Under the pieces are notes generated by a model. The model was not told where the DNA came from, made no database searches, and worked only from the letters and a program-made list of their open reading frames with translations. A stretch of 64,000 bases of DNA, taken from an uncultured Bacteroidales bacterium. GTDB lineage: Bacteria; Bacteroidota; Bacteroidia; Bacteroidales; UBA932. The position numbers and the translations under genes were made by a program. Shown here in pieces: positions 1 through 8,114 of this stretch (the stretch's first letter is position 1; each line of letters begins with the position of its first letter). The stretch is taken from the NCBI GenBank assembly GCA_947168525.1, contig CAMVMG010000001.1, positions 248,001 to 312,000 on the forward strand. The letters are read 5' to 3'.

Positions 1-577
1 CGATGATGGCGTCGGCATAGCCGTGGCGGATGGCGCGGAACGCTTCCCCGATACAGTGGGACGACGTGGCGCAGGCCGTGACAATATCCAGGCACGGTCC
101 CTTGGCCTGGTGCTTGATGGCGATGTGCCCGGCCGCGATATTGGAAATCATGGTGGCGATGAACAGCGGGGAGATCCATTTGCCGGAGGGATCCTCGATC
201 ATCTTCTGCGTCTCGCGGTACTGGACCTCGAAGCCGCCGATGCCGGAACCCACATACACGCCAAGGCGGAACGGGTCGATGTTGGCCCCTTCTCCCTCGG
301 AGCGGAGGCCGGACTGCTGCATGGCCTGCCAGGCCGATGCCATGGCGTACAGGGTGAAGTTGTCCTGCTTGCGGATGAAGGGCTTGTCCATGCCGTATTT
401 CTCGGCGTCAAAGTCTTTCACCTTGCCGGCGAACGTGACGGGCATGTCTTTGAACTGCTCGACAAAGTCGATGCCGCAGACCCCGTTGATGAGGTTGTTC
501 CAGAAAGTATTTACATCGTGGCCGATGGAGGAGATTACCCCCATGCCGGTAACTACAACTCTTCTAGGTTGTTCCAT
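1..577 (-). CDS. fabF: Beta-ketoacyl-ACP synthase II, C-terminus cut off by window edge
   Basis: Condensing enzyme of type II fatty acid synthesis, extending acyl-ACP with malonyl-ACP in the cytoplasm. About 192 N-terminal residues are visible, opening with MEQPRRVVVTGMG, the usual FabF start. The nucleophilic cysteine sits near residue 169 in the context DIVTACATS, as in thiolase-fold synthases; the two catalytic histidines would lie beyond the window. The ATG at 577 is only 3 bases after the fabK stop, so the two are almost certainly one transcript running leftward. Family assignment is very secure; FabF rather than FabB is inferred from the N-terminus and the fabK neighbourhood. Confidence 0.93.
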   Translation of the reverse strand, partial: MEQPRRVVVTGMGVISSIGHDVNTFWNNLINGVCGIDFVEQFKDMPVTFAGKVKDFDAEKYGMDKPFIRKQDNFTLYAMASAWQAMQQSGLRSEGEGANIDPFRLGVYVGSGIGGFEVQYRETQKMIEDPSGKWISPLFIATMISNIAAGHIAIKHQAKGPCLDIVTACATSSHCIGEAFRAIRHGYADAII

Positions 578-580
578 ATA

Positions 581-1531
581 CTAGTCTCCAATCAGTTTAT
601 TAGCACCGGAGAGCAGTTTTTCCGCCCCTCCGATGATATCGTTAACAATTGCTGCCGCGCTTTCTTCCCGGCACACCAGCCCGGCAGCTTCGCCGGCGAG
701 GAAACTGCCTCCGGTGAGGTCCCCTTCCAGGACAGCCTTTCTCACGGAGCCGGTGCCCAGGGCACGGAGCTCTTCCGGCCGGACCTGCGGGTTGGCCTCC
801 ATCTGGGCGAATTTCTTGGTGAAGGGCGTCTTGAGGGCGCGGACGGCGTCTCCCAGGCGTTTGCCGGTGACCATCGTGCCCAAGTCGCTGGCCTTGATCA
901 GGCGCTCTTTGTAGGTGGGGTGTACGCGGCATTCACGGGCCGACAGGAAACGGGTGCCCACCTGCACGCCGGCTGCACCGGCGATGAACATGGCGGCGGC
1001 GCCCCTGCCGTCGGCAATGCCCCCGGCGGCCAGGACGGGAATGTGCACGGCGTCGATGACTTGCGGTACAAGCGCCAGCGTGTGCAGGTCGCCGATGTGT
1101 CCGCCCGATTCAGCCCCTTCCGCAATCACGGCCGTGGCGCCCAGTTCTTCCATCTTGCGGGCATAAGCTACAGAGGCCACTACCGGGATTACGCAGATGC
1201 CCGCCGCTTTCCACTTTTCCATGTAAGGGGCGGGGGAGCCGGCGCCGGTGGTAACCACCTTCACGCCTTCTTCTACGACGACATCGGCCACCTGTGCCGC
1301 ATCCGGAGCGGCCAGCATGATGTTGACGCCGAAGGGTTTGCGGGTAAGCTCCCGGGCTTTGCGAATCTCTGCGCGGACAGCTTCCGGACCGCCCAGGATG
1401 GACGAGATGATGCCCAGTCCGCCGGCCTCGGAAACCGCAGCGGCCAGGCGGGCATCGGCAATCCATGCCATGCCACCCTGGAACAGGGGCTTCTCAATAC
1501 CTAATATGTCGCAGACGGGACTTTTGATCAT
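581..1531 (-). CDS. fabK: FMN-dependent enoyl-ACP reductase II
   Basis: Predicted to reduce enoyl-ACP in the last step of each fatty acid elongation cycle, using FMN and NAD(P)H. The 316-residue TIM barrel resembles 2-nitropropane dioxygenases, but the stretch ESGGHIG (about residues 141-147, His145) and the phosphate-binding AAGGIADGRGAA followed by GTRFL match FabK closely. A longer open frame extends upstream, but the ATG at 1531 overlaps the preceding stop as ATGA and gives the standard N-terminus MIKSPVCDILGI, so I start there. Its position directly before fabF favours FabK over nitronate monooxygenase, the main alternative. Confidence 0.9.
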   Translation of the reverse strand: MIKSPVCDILGIEKPLFQGGMAWIADARLAAAVSEAGGLGIISSILGGPEAVRAEIRKARELTRKPFGVNIMLAAPDAAQVADVVVEEGVKVVTTGAGSPAPYMEKWKAAGICVIPVVASVAYARKMEELGATAVIAEGAESGGHIGDLHTLALVPQVIDAVHIPVLAAGGIADGRGAAAMFIAGAAGVQVGTRFLSARECRVHPTYKERLIKASDLGTMVTGKRLGDAVRALKTPFTKKFAQMEANPQVRPEELRALGTGSVRKAVLEGDLTGGSFLAGEAAGLVCREESAAAIVNDIIGGAEKLLSGANKLIGD

Positions 1532-1965
1532 GATTTGCGGTTTCTCTTTCTTCTTTCGCGCACCCGGTAGGCACTTTCCACCATCAGCTGGTCCTGGAAA
1601 CAGCCGCGGGCAGCCAGGAGGTTGCACACACAGATGACCAGTGGCAGGATCACCGTCCAGCTGAACACCGGGCCGTCGAAGCTGAAGTACATCCAGGCCA
1701 GCCAGACCTGCATGCCCAAGGCGACGATGGCGCTGAGCACGGCAAGCCGCATTTGCAGGATGCGGTTCTTGTACACGATGAGCGCGAGCACCACCATACA
1801 GGCCAGGATGCTGAGCAGGATGGCGAAATAGGGGCGCTGCAGCTGCAGGTAGGTCACTTTTACCAGTCCGTCAGGGTCTGTGACGGTGTAGGCAGTGCCG
1901 GAGAGAAGGACTACCACCAGCACGGTGGAAATAAGTAAGTATAATGTTTGTATTCTCTGCCACAT
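1528..1965 (-). CDS. DUF4293 family small membrane protein
   Basis: A 145-residue integral membrane protein starting MWQRIQTLYLL, the typical opening of the Bacteroidota family DUF4293. Four hydrophobic segments can be seen, roughly residues 7-25, 45-63, 68-88 and 97-115, followed by a basic tail (RERRKRNRKS). No catalytic residue is evident and the family has no known function. Its stop overlaps the fabK start by 4 bases, so it is translationally coupled to fatty acid genes. An in-frame upstream ATG at 1992 would add nine residues but would overlap the -7 promoter box, so 1965 is preferred. Confidence 0.82.
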   Translation of the reverse strand: MWQRIQTLYLLISTVLVVVLLSGTAYTVTDPDGLVKVTYLQLQRPYFAILLSILACMVVLALIVYKNRILQMRLAVLSAIVALGMQVWLAWMYFSFDGPVFSWTVILPLVICVCNLLAARGCFQDQLMVESAYRVRERRKRNRKS

Positions 1966-1981
1966 TACAAAATAATTTTTA

Positions 1982-2009
1982 CAAAGATACATACTTTTTT
2001 GTAAATTTG
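1982..2009. promoter_or_regulatory. Divergent Bacteroidota -7 boxes between DUF4293/fabK and the kinase operon
   Basis: Two TAnnTTTG boxes lie back to back in an AT-rich gap. TATCTTTG reads leftward at 1989-1982, 16 bases before the DUF4293 ATG. TAAATTTG reads rightward at 2002-2009, 18 bases before the kinase ATG. No clear TTTG -33 box sits at the right distance for either, so these are one-part matches. Confidence 0.5.
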
Positions 2010-2027
2010 TAAATTACCAATTCTATT

Positions 2028-3467
2028 ATGACCCTTTTGGACTCCATGTTCAGGCAGCTGTCCGGCTGCGATCCCGTGTCGGTGACCCCGCTCACCGGGT
2101 CGGGAAGCCACCGCCGTTATTTCCGTCTTTCCGGAGATGGTTTTTCCGTCATCGGGGTAGAAGGCACCGATGAGCGGGAGAACCGGGCTTTCATCAGCCT
2201 GGACCGGCATTTTTCGGCCAGGGGAATCCGGGTGCCGGAGGTTCTCTCCGTAGAAGGCTTGTGCTATCTGCAGGAAGACCTGGGGGAAGAGAGTCTCTAT
2301 GACGTCGCCGTGGCCGGAGGCCGGTTCAACCGGGCCCTTCTGTGCAAGACCCTGCGGGCCCTTCCCCGGATCCAGATAGAAGGCGCCCGGGGCCTGGACT
2401 GGAGCGTCTGCTATCCCCAGCCTTCCTTCGACGGCCGGATGGTGGACTTCGATCTCAACTACTTCAAATACGATTTTCTCAAGCTCACGGGGGCTGAGTT
2501 CGACGAGACCCTTCTTCAGGACGATTTCGACCATCTGAAGACGGACCTGCTCTCCGAGCCCTCCGACACGTTCCTGTACCGGGACTTCAACGCCCGCAAT
2601 GTGATGGTCAGGGACGGGGAACCCTGGTTCATCGATTTCCAAGGTGGCCGGCGGGGGCCGCTGCAGTACGATGTGGCATCATTCGTCTGGCAGGCCAAGG
2701 CGGCCTATCCGGCAGATCTCCGGGAGGAGCTGGTTGGGGCGTATCTGGATGCCCTGAAGGAGTACATGCCTGTGGATGAGCAGCATTTCCGGGAGCGGCT
2801 ACGCCTCTTTGTGCTGTTCCGGATGCTGCAGGTTCTGGGTGCTTACGGTTTCCGTGGACTGTGGGAGCGCAAACGACATTTCATCGAAAGCATCCCCTTT
2901 GCCCTCAAGAATATACGGGAATTGCTGCCCTTCCCGCAGTACCCTTACCTGACCAAGGTCCTTGCCGCACTGGATGCTCCGCAGGAAGTACAGCCCACGG
3001 CCTCCGGCGGCGTCTCTCCGGTGCGGGCGGGGGAGCCTGCAGGTTGCGCCGCTTGCGAAGCATCGGCCCTGACGGTGACGGTGTACAGCTTTTCGTTCAG
3101 GAAAGGCATTCCGGCCGATGATTCCGGGAACGGCGGCGGGTATGTGTTCGACTGCCGGGGCACCCACAATCCCGGCAAGTACGACGCCTACAAGCAACTT
3201 ACCGGCCTGGACCAGGCGGTAATCGATTTCCTGGAGAAGGACGGCGAAATCCTCCGTTTCCTGGACCAGGTCTATGTTTTGGTCGATGGCCACGTGCAGC
3301 GTTTCCTGGAGCGGGGATTCACGCATTTGCAGGTGAGTTTCGGCTGTACCGGGGGGCAGCACCGTTCCGTGTACGCTGCAGAGCATCTGGCCGCTCATCT
3401 GAAAGAACGTTTTCCCGTGAAGGTGCATCTGGTGCACCGGGAACGGAGTATTGTCAAGGATTTGTGA
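2028..3467 (+). CDS. Aminoglycoside phosphotransferase-fold sugar kinase fused to RapZ C-terminal domain
   Basis: A 479-residue two-domain protein. Residues about 1-310 have the APH/choline kinase fold found in AmgK (anomeric MurNAc/GlcNAc kinase), with the catalytic loop YRDFNARN (Asp186; the usual His is Tyr) and metal-binding IDFQ (Asp203). A low-complexity linker (about 315-347) leads to a domain (348-479) carrying the RapZ C-terminal signatures FDCRGTHNPG and GCTGGQHRSVY and ending in HRER. In E. coli the RapZ C-domain senses glucosamine-6-phosphate; here the N-terminal RapZ ATPase is absent. The next gene is a MurU-like nucleotidyltransferase overlapping by one base, so a role in amino-sugar or cell-wall sugar salvage is inferred. 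The substrate is not proven by sequence. Confidence 0.82.
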   Translation: MTLLDSMFRQLSGCDPVSVTPLTGSGSHRRYFRLSGDGFSVIGVEGTDERENRAFISLDRHFSARGIRVPEVLSVEGLCYLQEDLGEESLYDVAVAGGRFNRALLCKTLRALPRIQIEGARGLDWSVCYPQPSFDGRMVDFDLNYFKYDFLKLTGAEFDETLLQDDFDHLKTDLLSEPSDTFLYRDFNARNVMVRDGEPWFIDFQGGRRGPLQYDVASFVWQAKAAYPADLREELVGAYLDALKEYMPVDEQHFRERLRLFVLFRMLQVLGAYGFRGLWERKRHFIESIPFALKNIRELLPFPQYPYLTKVLAALDAPQEVQPTASGGVSPVRAGEPAGCAACEASALTVTVYSFSFRKGIPADDSGNGGGYVFDCRGTHNPGKYDAYKQLTGLDQAVIDFLEKDGEILRFLDQVYVLVDGHVQRFLERGFTHLQVSFGCTGGQHRSVYAAEHLAAHLKERFPVKVHLVHRERSIVKDL

Positions 3468-4213
3468 TGGAACAGCAGCGTACAGCCATGATTTTCGCCG
3501 CCGGCCTGGGCACCCGGCTCAGACCCATTACGGACAGCATGCCCAAAGCCTTGGTACCGGTATGCGGGAAGCCGCTATTGGAACTTGTCATCGGAAAACT
3601 GGTGGCGGCAGGCTATAACCGCCTGGTGGTGAACGTGCACCATTTCCCGGACCAGATTATCGGCTTCCTTGAAGAGCACGATTTCGGTGTGCCGGTAGCC
3701 GTCTCCGACGAGCGGGACCACCTGCTGGAGACCGGCGGGGGAGTGCGCCATGCCCGGCCGCTCCTGGGGGACGGACCTTTCCTGGTGCACAATGTGGACA
3801 TTGTGTCGGACCTGGACCTGGAGTGGTTCCAGGCTCAGTATCGGCCCGGCGCCCTGGCTACCCTGCTGGTGAGCGATCGGCAGACACAGCGCTATCTTCT
3901 GTTCGACAGCAACCTTCGCCTGGTGGGCTGGACCAACGTGGCCACCGGCGAGGTCCGGAGTCCCTATCCGGACCTGGACCCGGCCGCCTGCCGCCGCCTG
4001 GCTTTTGCGGGCATCCATACCCTGTCGCCGGGGGTCTTCGACGCCTTCGACGCCCTGGAAATGCCGGAGCGCTTCCCCATCATGGACTTCTACCTCAAAG
4101 CCTGCGACCGCTATCCCATCTATGCTGCCGTCCCTCCCCGTCTTACACTGGTGGACGTAGGCAAAATCGACACCTTGGCTGCCGCAGAGGAAATCTGCCG
4201 TTCGCTGGTGTAG
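3467..4213 (+). CDS. MurU-like sugar-1-phosphate nucleotidyltransferase
   Basis: A 248-residue nucleotidyltransferase predicted to join a nucleoside triphosphate to a sugar-1-phosphate. The N-terminal signature AAGLGTRLRP (residues 11-20) with PKALVPVCGKP is the nucleotide-binding loop of the GT-A-like family, and HNVDIVSD supplies the metal-binding aspartate. It is as short as MurU, the MurNAc-1-phosphate uridylyltransferase paired with AmgK in Pseudomonas. The ATG shares its A with the upstream TGA; an in-frame GTG one codon earlier is less likely. A mannose-1-phosphate guanylyltransferase role cannot be excluded, but the kinase partner favours MurU-type chemistry. Confidence 0.78.
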   Translation: MEQQRTAMIFAAGLGTRLRPITDSMPKALVPVCGKPLLELVIGKLVAAGYNRLVVNVHHFPDQIIGFLEEHDFGVPVAVSDERDHLLETGGGVRHARPLLGDGPFLVHNVDIVSDLDLEWFQAQYRPGALATLLVSDRQTQRYLLFDSNLRLVGWTNVATGEVRSPYPDLDPAACRRLAFAGIHTLSPGVFDAFDALEMPERFPIMDFYLKACDRYPIYAAVPPRLTLVDVGKIDTLAAAEEICRSLV

Positions 4214-4261
4214 CTCTAGGTGGAGGCTAGTTCCTTTATTATCAGCATCTTATGGTGTGTC

Positions 4262-4285
4262 CCTGTGTGTCTGGAAGCACACAGG
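4262..4285. terminator. Hairpin after the kinase/nucleotidyltransferase operon
   Basis: Perfect 8-bp arms (CCTGTGTG at 4262-4269, CACACAGG at 4278-4285) around an 8-base loop, extended outward by weaker pairs. There is no T-run, so it is a weak terminator candidate or simply an RNA-stabilising 3' hairpin. Confidence 0.4.
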
Positions 4286-4380
4286 AGCACCCCTTAAGTT
4301 GCTGGTAGAGAGTTGGTTATTCTCCACCAAAAGGGAAGGATGAGGTTGTAGATGCAGAAGAAAAGCAGTATCTTTACGGC

Positions 4381-5190
4381 ATGGCAAGCATCATGGGCAT
4401 CATCAACCTCACGGAGGACTCGTTCTACGCTCCCAGTCGAACCCACGCGGACGAGGCGGTGGAACGCGCTGGAGCCATGCTCCGGGAAGGGGCCGATATC
4501 CTGGACCTGGGCGCCTGTAGCACCCGTCCCGGGGCGGCCCAGCCGTCGGCCAGGGAAGAGTGGGAGCGCCTGGAAGGGAGCCTGAAAGCCATCCGGGAAG
4601 CCTTTCCCCAGGCGCAGCTTTCCATTGACACCTACCGGGCTTCCGTGGTGGAATGGGCCTATGATGCCGTGGGGCCTTTCCTGGTGAACGATGTCAGCGC
4701 TGGCACCCTGGACGCTGCCATGCTCCCGCTGGTGGGGACGCTTGGGTTGCCGTACGTGGCCATGCACATGCGGGGCACGCCCCAGACCATGCAGGAATAC
4801 GCGCACTATGCCGACATTACCGCGGAGGTGGTCCGTTATTTCGAGGACTTTGGCCGAAAGGCACAGGCCAGCGGGGTGGAGGACTGGATCCTGGATCCGG
4901 GCTTCGGCTTTGCCAAGACGGTGGAGCAGAACTACGAACTACTGCGGAACCTGGACCGCTTCCAGGCACTGGGACGTCCCGTCCTGGTGGGGCTTTCCCG
5001 CAAAAGCATGGTGTACAAGCCCCTTGGCATAAGTCCGGAAGAGGCGCTGGCCTCTACACAGGTTCTGCATTTTGCGGCATTGGAAAAAGGCGCCGACATC
5101 CTCCGGGTGCACGATGTGGCGGAGGCTGTCCGGACGGTGAAACTTTACTCGACGATATATACGTCGTCTCCCGGGGCGGCGAATCGGTAG
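4381..5190 (+). CDS. folP: Dihydropteroate synthase
   Basis: Condenses p-aminobenzoate with dihydropterin pyrophosphate in folate synthesis; the target of sulfonamides. The 269-residue protein has the pterin-binding opening MGIINLTEDSF (residues 5-15; usually NVTPDSF), STRPGA at 48-53, AMHMRGTPQTM, the DPGFGFAKT loop and GLSRKS with the catalytic lysine. ATG 4381 is used; ATG 4393 (at the M of MGIIN) is possible. A TATCTTTA box at 4369-4376, four bases from the ATG, suggests a nearly leaderless mRNA. The last 46 bases overlap the tail of the convergent ftsB-like gene. Confidence 0.92.
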   Translation: MASIMGIINLTEDSFYAPSRTHADEAVERAGAMLREGADILDLGACSTRPGAAQPSAREEWERLEGSLKAIREAFPQAQLSIDTYRASVVEWAYDAVGPFLVNDVSAGTLDAAMLPLVGTLGLPYVAMHMRGTPQTMQEYAHYADITAEVVRYFEDFGRKAQASGVEDWILDPGFGFAKTVEQNYELLRNLDRFQALGRPVLVGLSRKSMVYKPLGISPEEALASTQVLHFAALEKGADILRVHDVAEAVRTVKLYSTIYTSSPGAANR

Positions 5191-5459
5191 GTTTCCCTGG
5201 CATAGGCCTCAATGGAATCCCGGTTACTGGACAGATTCTGGATTTCCGTATCCATCTCCTCTATCTCCCGGCCCAGCCTGGCCATCTCCTTTTCCTGGTT
5301 CCTGACCTCTACGGAGGTGCGGATCCAGTTGAGGACACTGGCGTGGGAGAAAAACAGCAACCATGCGGCCACCAGCGCCGTAACGATGATGACATAGGGA
5401 ATGAAGTAGTTGTGGTCGCTGCGCATGAGCAGGCGCCATTTGCTGTTTTTGCCTTCCAT
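5145..5459 (-). CDS. FtsB/DivIC-like septum formation initiator
   Basis: A small bitopic membrane protein (104 residues) of the FtsB/DivIC family, which in the divisome bridges FtsL and FtsQ. After a short basic N-terminus there is one membrane span (about residues 19-38), a coiled coil rich in E/M/R/L (about 48-85), then the family tail SIEAYARETYRFAAPGDDVYIVE split around ARETY. Starts at 5459, 5468 (ATG) and 5474 (TTG) are all in frame; 5459 is chosen because it gives the usual short cytoplasmic leader. Its 3' end lies inside the 3' end of folP on the opposite strand. Confidence 0.82.
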   Translation of the reverse strand: MEGKNSKWRLLMRSDHNYFIPYVIIVTALVAAWLLFFSHASVLNWIRTSVEVRNQEKEMARLGREIEEMDTEIQNLSSNRDSIEAYARETYRFAAPGDDVYIVE

Positions 5460-5533
5460 TGCAAGCATTTGCAAGGATATATTTCCTTAATTGCTGCGAA
5501 TTTACTAAATTTGTCTGATTATCCGAAACTAAA

Positions 5534-6478
5534 ATGATGAAAAATATGAAACCTACACTTTTGGTACTGGCGGCCGGCATGGGCAGCCGCTATGGCGGAC
5601 TCAAACAGATGGACGGCGTAGGCCCCCACGGAGAAACCATTATCGACTATTCTATCCACGATGCCGTGGAAGCCGGGTTCGGTAAGGTGGTCTACATTGT
5701 CAGGGAGTCGTTCAAGGCCCAGATGGAAGAGGCCGTGAAGGCCAAATATGCCGGGGTGAAAACCGTGGACGGTGAGCCGCTCCGGTTTGTATTCGTCACC
5801 CAGGAGCTGAACAAGATTCCCGCCCGCTTCCCCCTGAATCCGGAGCGCGTAAAACCGTGGGGCACCGCCCACGCCGTCCTGATGGCAGCCGATGTCATCC
5901 AAGAGCCTTTCGCTGTCATCAACGGAGATGACTTCTACGGAAAAGAAAGCTTCCGCATCCTGGGCGACTGGTGCCGCTCGCACGCCGCCACGGAAGGCAA
6001 ATACTGCATTGTGGGCTTTGAACTGGAGAACACCCTGTCAGAGAACGGCAGCGTTTCCCGCGGCATCTGCTCCTATACGCAGGAAGGTATCCTTACGGAC
6101 ATCGCCGAGCATCTGAACATCGCCCGCGAAGCCGACGGAAAGGTGTATGGAGACAACTCCGTCAACGGGGAAAACCACGTGGAGCTGGCTCCCAAGGCCC
6201 TCTGCTCCATGAACATGTGGGGTTTCACCCCGGATTATTTTACCAAGAGCGCAGCCATCTTCGAGACCTTCCTGGAGGCCAACGCCGCGGAGCTCAAGAA
6301 AGAGTACTACATCCCCTATGCCGTTGATTGCATCGTCAAGGCCGGCAATGGCTCCTGCGAAGTGCTGTCCACCCCGTCCCACTGGTTCGGCGTCACCTAC
6401 AAGGAAGACCGTCCCGGCGTGGTGGCCAAATTCGCTTCGCTGGTTAAGGAAGGCATTTATCCCAGCCCACTCTATTGA
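5534..6478 (+). CDS. NTP-transferase family sugar nucleotidyltransferase
   Basis: A 314-residue GT-A fold nucleotidyltransferase with LAAGMGSRYGGLKQ at residues 13-26 and a metal site in VINGDDFYG (about 134-142). The Tyr-Gly-Gly variant of the glycine loop and the length are typical of a Bacteroidota family that sits apart from RmlA and GalU, and the sugar substrate is unknown. ATGs occur at 5534, 5537 and 5546; a TAAATTTG box at 5506-5513 gives a short leader for any of them. The next gene begins two bases after the stop, so co-expression with the CPBP protease is expected. Confidence 0.78.
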   Translation: MMKNMKPTLLVLAAGMGSRYGGLKQMDGVGPHGETIIDYSIHDAVEAGFGKVVYIVRESFKAQMEEAVKAKYAGVKTVDGEPLRFVFVTQELNKIPARFPLNPERVKPWGTAHAVLMAADVIQEPFAVINGDDFYGKESFRILGDWCRSHAATEGKYCIVGFELENTLSENGSVSRGICSYTQEGILTDIAEHLNIAREADGKVYGDNSVNGENHVELAPKALCSMNMWGFTPDYFTKSAAIFETFLEANAAELKKEYYIPYAVDCIVKAGNGSCEVLSTPSHWFGVTYKEDRPGVVAKFASLVKEGIYPSPLY

Positions 6479-6479
6479 T

Positions 6480-7430
6480 ATGGCAGCTCCTGTTTTTCTG
6501 ATGAAAGGCCGAAAAGTCAACAATTACGACTTGTACGCCACCCACGCCTGGTATGTGCCCGGCGTAAAAGGTATGTTCGCCATGCTGGGCTGGTTTGTCG
6601 TGGGCTCCCTGCTGGGCAGCGTGTTGCAGGTAATCTGCATGGCCTTCATCCCCACGGAAGTCATCCTCAAATACGGCATGGTGGTCCTGTATCCGCTCCA
6701 GTTCCTGCCCGCCATGGTGTATGTGGCCCATGTGAGCCAGCGGAACAGCCTGTTCGAGGTAGGTTATAAGCTCAACAGCAAAAACTTCGGCCCGTACAAG
6801 GGCTGGATGCTCGCCCTCATTACCGTGGTGCTCTCCTATGCCACCATGGTGGCTGCGGACCTTCCCAATTACTGGAATTACAAGCTGACCACCTCTACGC
6901 CCCTGATGAAGGAGATTTACGACCAGTTTGTGGCCATCATGGAACAGATGACCGGCGGCCCCTTCTGGAGCTCGTTCCTGGTAACGGCCATTTTTGCGCC
7001 CGTCTTCGAGGAATGGATGTGCCGGGGTGTGGTGCTCAGGGGCCTTCTCACCAAGATGAAGCCCGGCTGGGCCATCGTGGTGAGCGCCCTGTTCTTCGCC
7101 GTAATCCACCTCAATCCCTGGCAGGCGCTCAACGCCTTCATTATCGGAATGGTTATGGGATATGTATATTACAAGACGGGTTCGCTGCTCTTGACCATGC
7201 TCATCCATTTCGTGAACAACGGTACGGCCGTAGTGGCATCCCAGTTCGCCACCGGCGAAGAGGCCAATTTCTGGCTCGAGATGATGCCCATGGGCACCTA
7301 TATCGTGGTTTACGTGGTCGGCCTGGCGCTCTTCGGCATTTGCCTCTGGGCTTTCTCCCGCATTCCGCTCCAGCAGCAGCGGGGCAATGTGGACGAGATT
7401 CCCGTAGAAGATATGTCTGTTAGCGAGTAA
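6480..7430 (+). CDS. CPBP family intramembrane metalloprotease
   Basis: A polytopic membrane protein of 316 residues with the Abi/CPBP glutamate protease signature: EEWMCRG (Glu177, Glu178, Arg182), FFAVIH (His210) and HFVNN (His243, Asn246/247), the same residues used by type II CAAX prenyl endopeptidases. About eight hydrophobic segments are seen. The open frame runs upstream into the previous gene, but ATG 6480, two bases after the upstream stop, is the first sensible start; ATG 6501 is an alternative. The substrate is unknown, because bacterial CPBP proteins rarely process prenylated proteins. Confidence 0.86.
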   Translation: MAAPVFLMKGRKVNNYDLYATHAWYVPGVKGMFAMLGWFVVGSLLGSVLQVICMAFIPTEVILKYGMVVLYPLQFLPAMVYVAHVSQRNSLFEVGYKLNSKNFGPYKGWMLALITVVLSYATMVAADLPNYWNYKLTTSTPLMKEIYDQFVAIMEQMTGGPFWSSFLVTAIFAPVFEEWMCRGVVLRGLLTKMKPGWAIVVSALFFAVIHLNPWQALNAFIIGMVMGYVYYKTGSLLLTMLIHFVNNGTAVVASQFATGEEANFWLEMMPMGTYIVVYVVGLALFGICLWAFSRIPLQQQRGNVDEIPVEDMSVSE

Positions 7431-7433
7431 CGT

Positions 7434-8114
7434 ATGTTCGTCGTTCTGGAAGGCCTGGACGGGGCCGGAAAATCCACCCAGGTAAATCTGCTCAAAGAAT
7501 ACCTCAAAGAGCGTACGGGGGCGCTGGAGTACATCCATTTCCCTCGCTACGACGCACCTGTGTACGGAGACCTGATCAGCCGTTTTCTCCGGGGAGAATT
7601 CGGGGACAACGCCCATGTGCATCCGCAGCTGGTGGCCTTGCTCTTTGCCGAGGACCGTCATGGGGCGGCGGCGCAGATGCGGCAGGTCCTGGAAGCGGGG
7701 AAAACCCTGCTGCTGGACCGCTACGTGTATTCCAACATTGCCTACCAGTGCGCCAAACTGCCGGATCCCCAGGAGCGCAAGAAGCTCAGGGACTGGATCT
7801 TCCGGACCGAATTCGAGGAATTCGGCCTTCCCAGGCCGGACTTGAACCTTTTCCTGGACGTGCCCATCGGCTTTGTGGAGCAGAGCCTTTCCCAGGACCG
7901 GGCGGGGGCAGACCGCGCCTATCTGGATGGGCGGCGCGACATCCACGAGGCCGACATCGCTTTCCAGCGAGATGTCCGGGATATTTACAGGCAGGAGTCG
8001 GCACGGGAACCCCGCTTCATGCGGATCGACTGTTCCGCCCAGGACGGAAGCATGCTTTCCGCCACGGATATCTTTGAACGGGTCCGTGAGGCCGTCGACG
8101 GCTACCTGCCATGA
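7434..8114 (+). CDS. tmk: Thymidylate kinase
   Basis: Phosphorylates dTMP to dTDP. The 226-residue protein starts MFVVLEGLDGAGKST, placing the P-loop at residues 7-15, followed by the DR(Y) motif LLLDRYVYSN (about 93-102) and a lid region with QDRAGADRAY. Length is slightly above the usual 205-215 because of a C-terminal extension. It begins 3 bases after the CPBP stop and its TGA overlaps the next ATG (ATGA), so it is in the middle of a co-translated run. Confidence 0.95.
   Translation: MFVVLEGLDGAGKSTQVNLLKEYLKERTGALEYIHFPRYDAPVYGDLISRFLRGEFGDNAHVHPQLVALLFAEDRHGAAAQMRQVLEAGKTLLLDRYVYSNIAYQCAKLPDPQERKKLRDWIFRTEFEEFGLPRPDLNLFLDVPIGFVEQSLSQDRAGADRAYLDGRRDIHEADIAFQRDVRDIYRQESAREPRFMRIDCSAQDGSMLSATDIFERVREAVDGYLP

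Noticed and set aside
581..1531. Nitronate monooxygenase instead of FabK
   Set aside because: The His145 context, FMN loop and fabF neighbour fit FabK better, though the folds are the same.
6444..7946. A 500-codon His/Gly-rich minus-strand frame opposite the CPBP and tmk genes
   Set aside because: Composition reflects complement of the real codons; the plus-strand genes have catalytic motifs and tight spacing.
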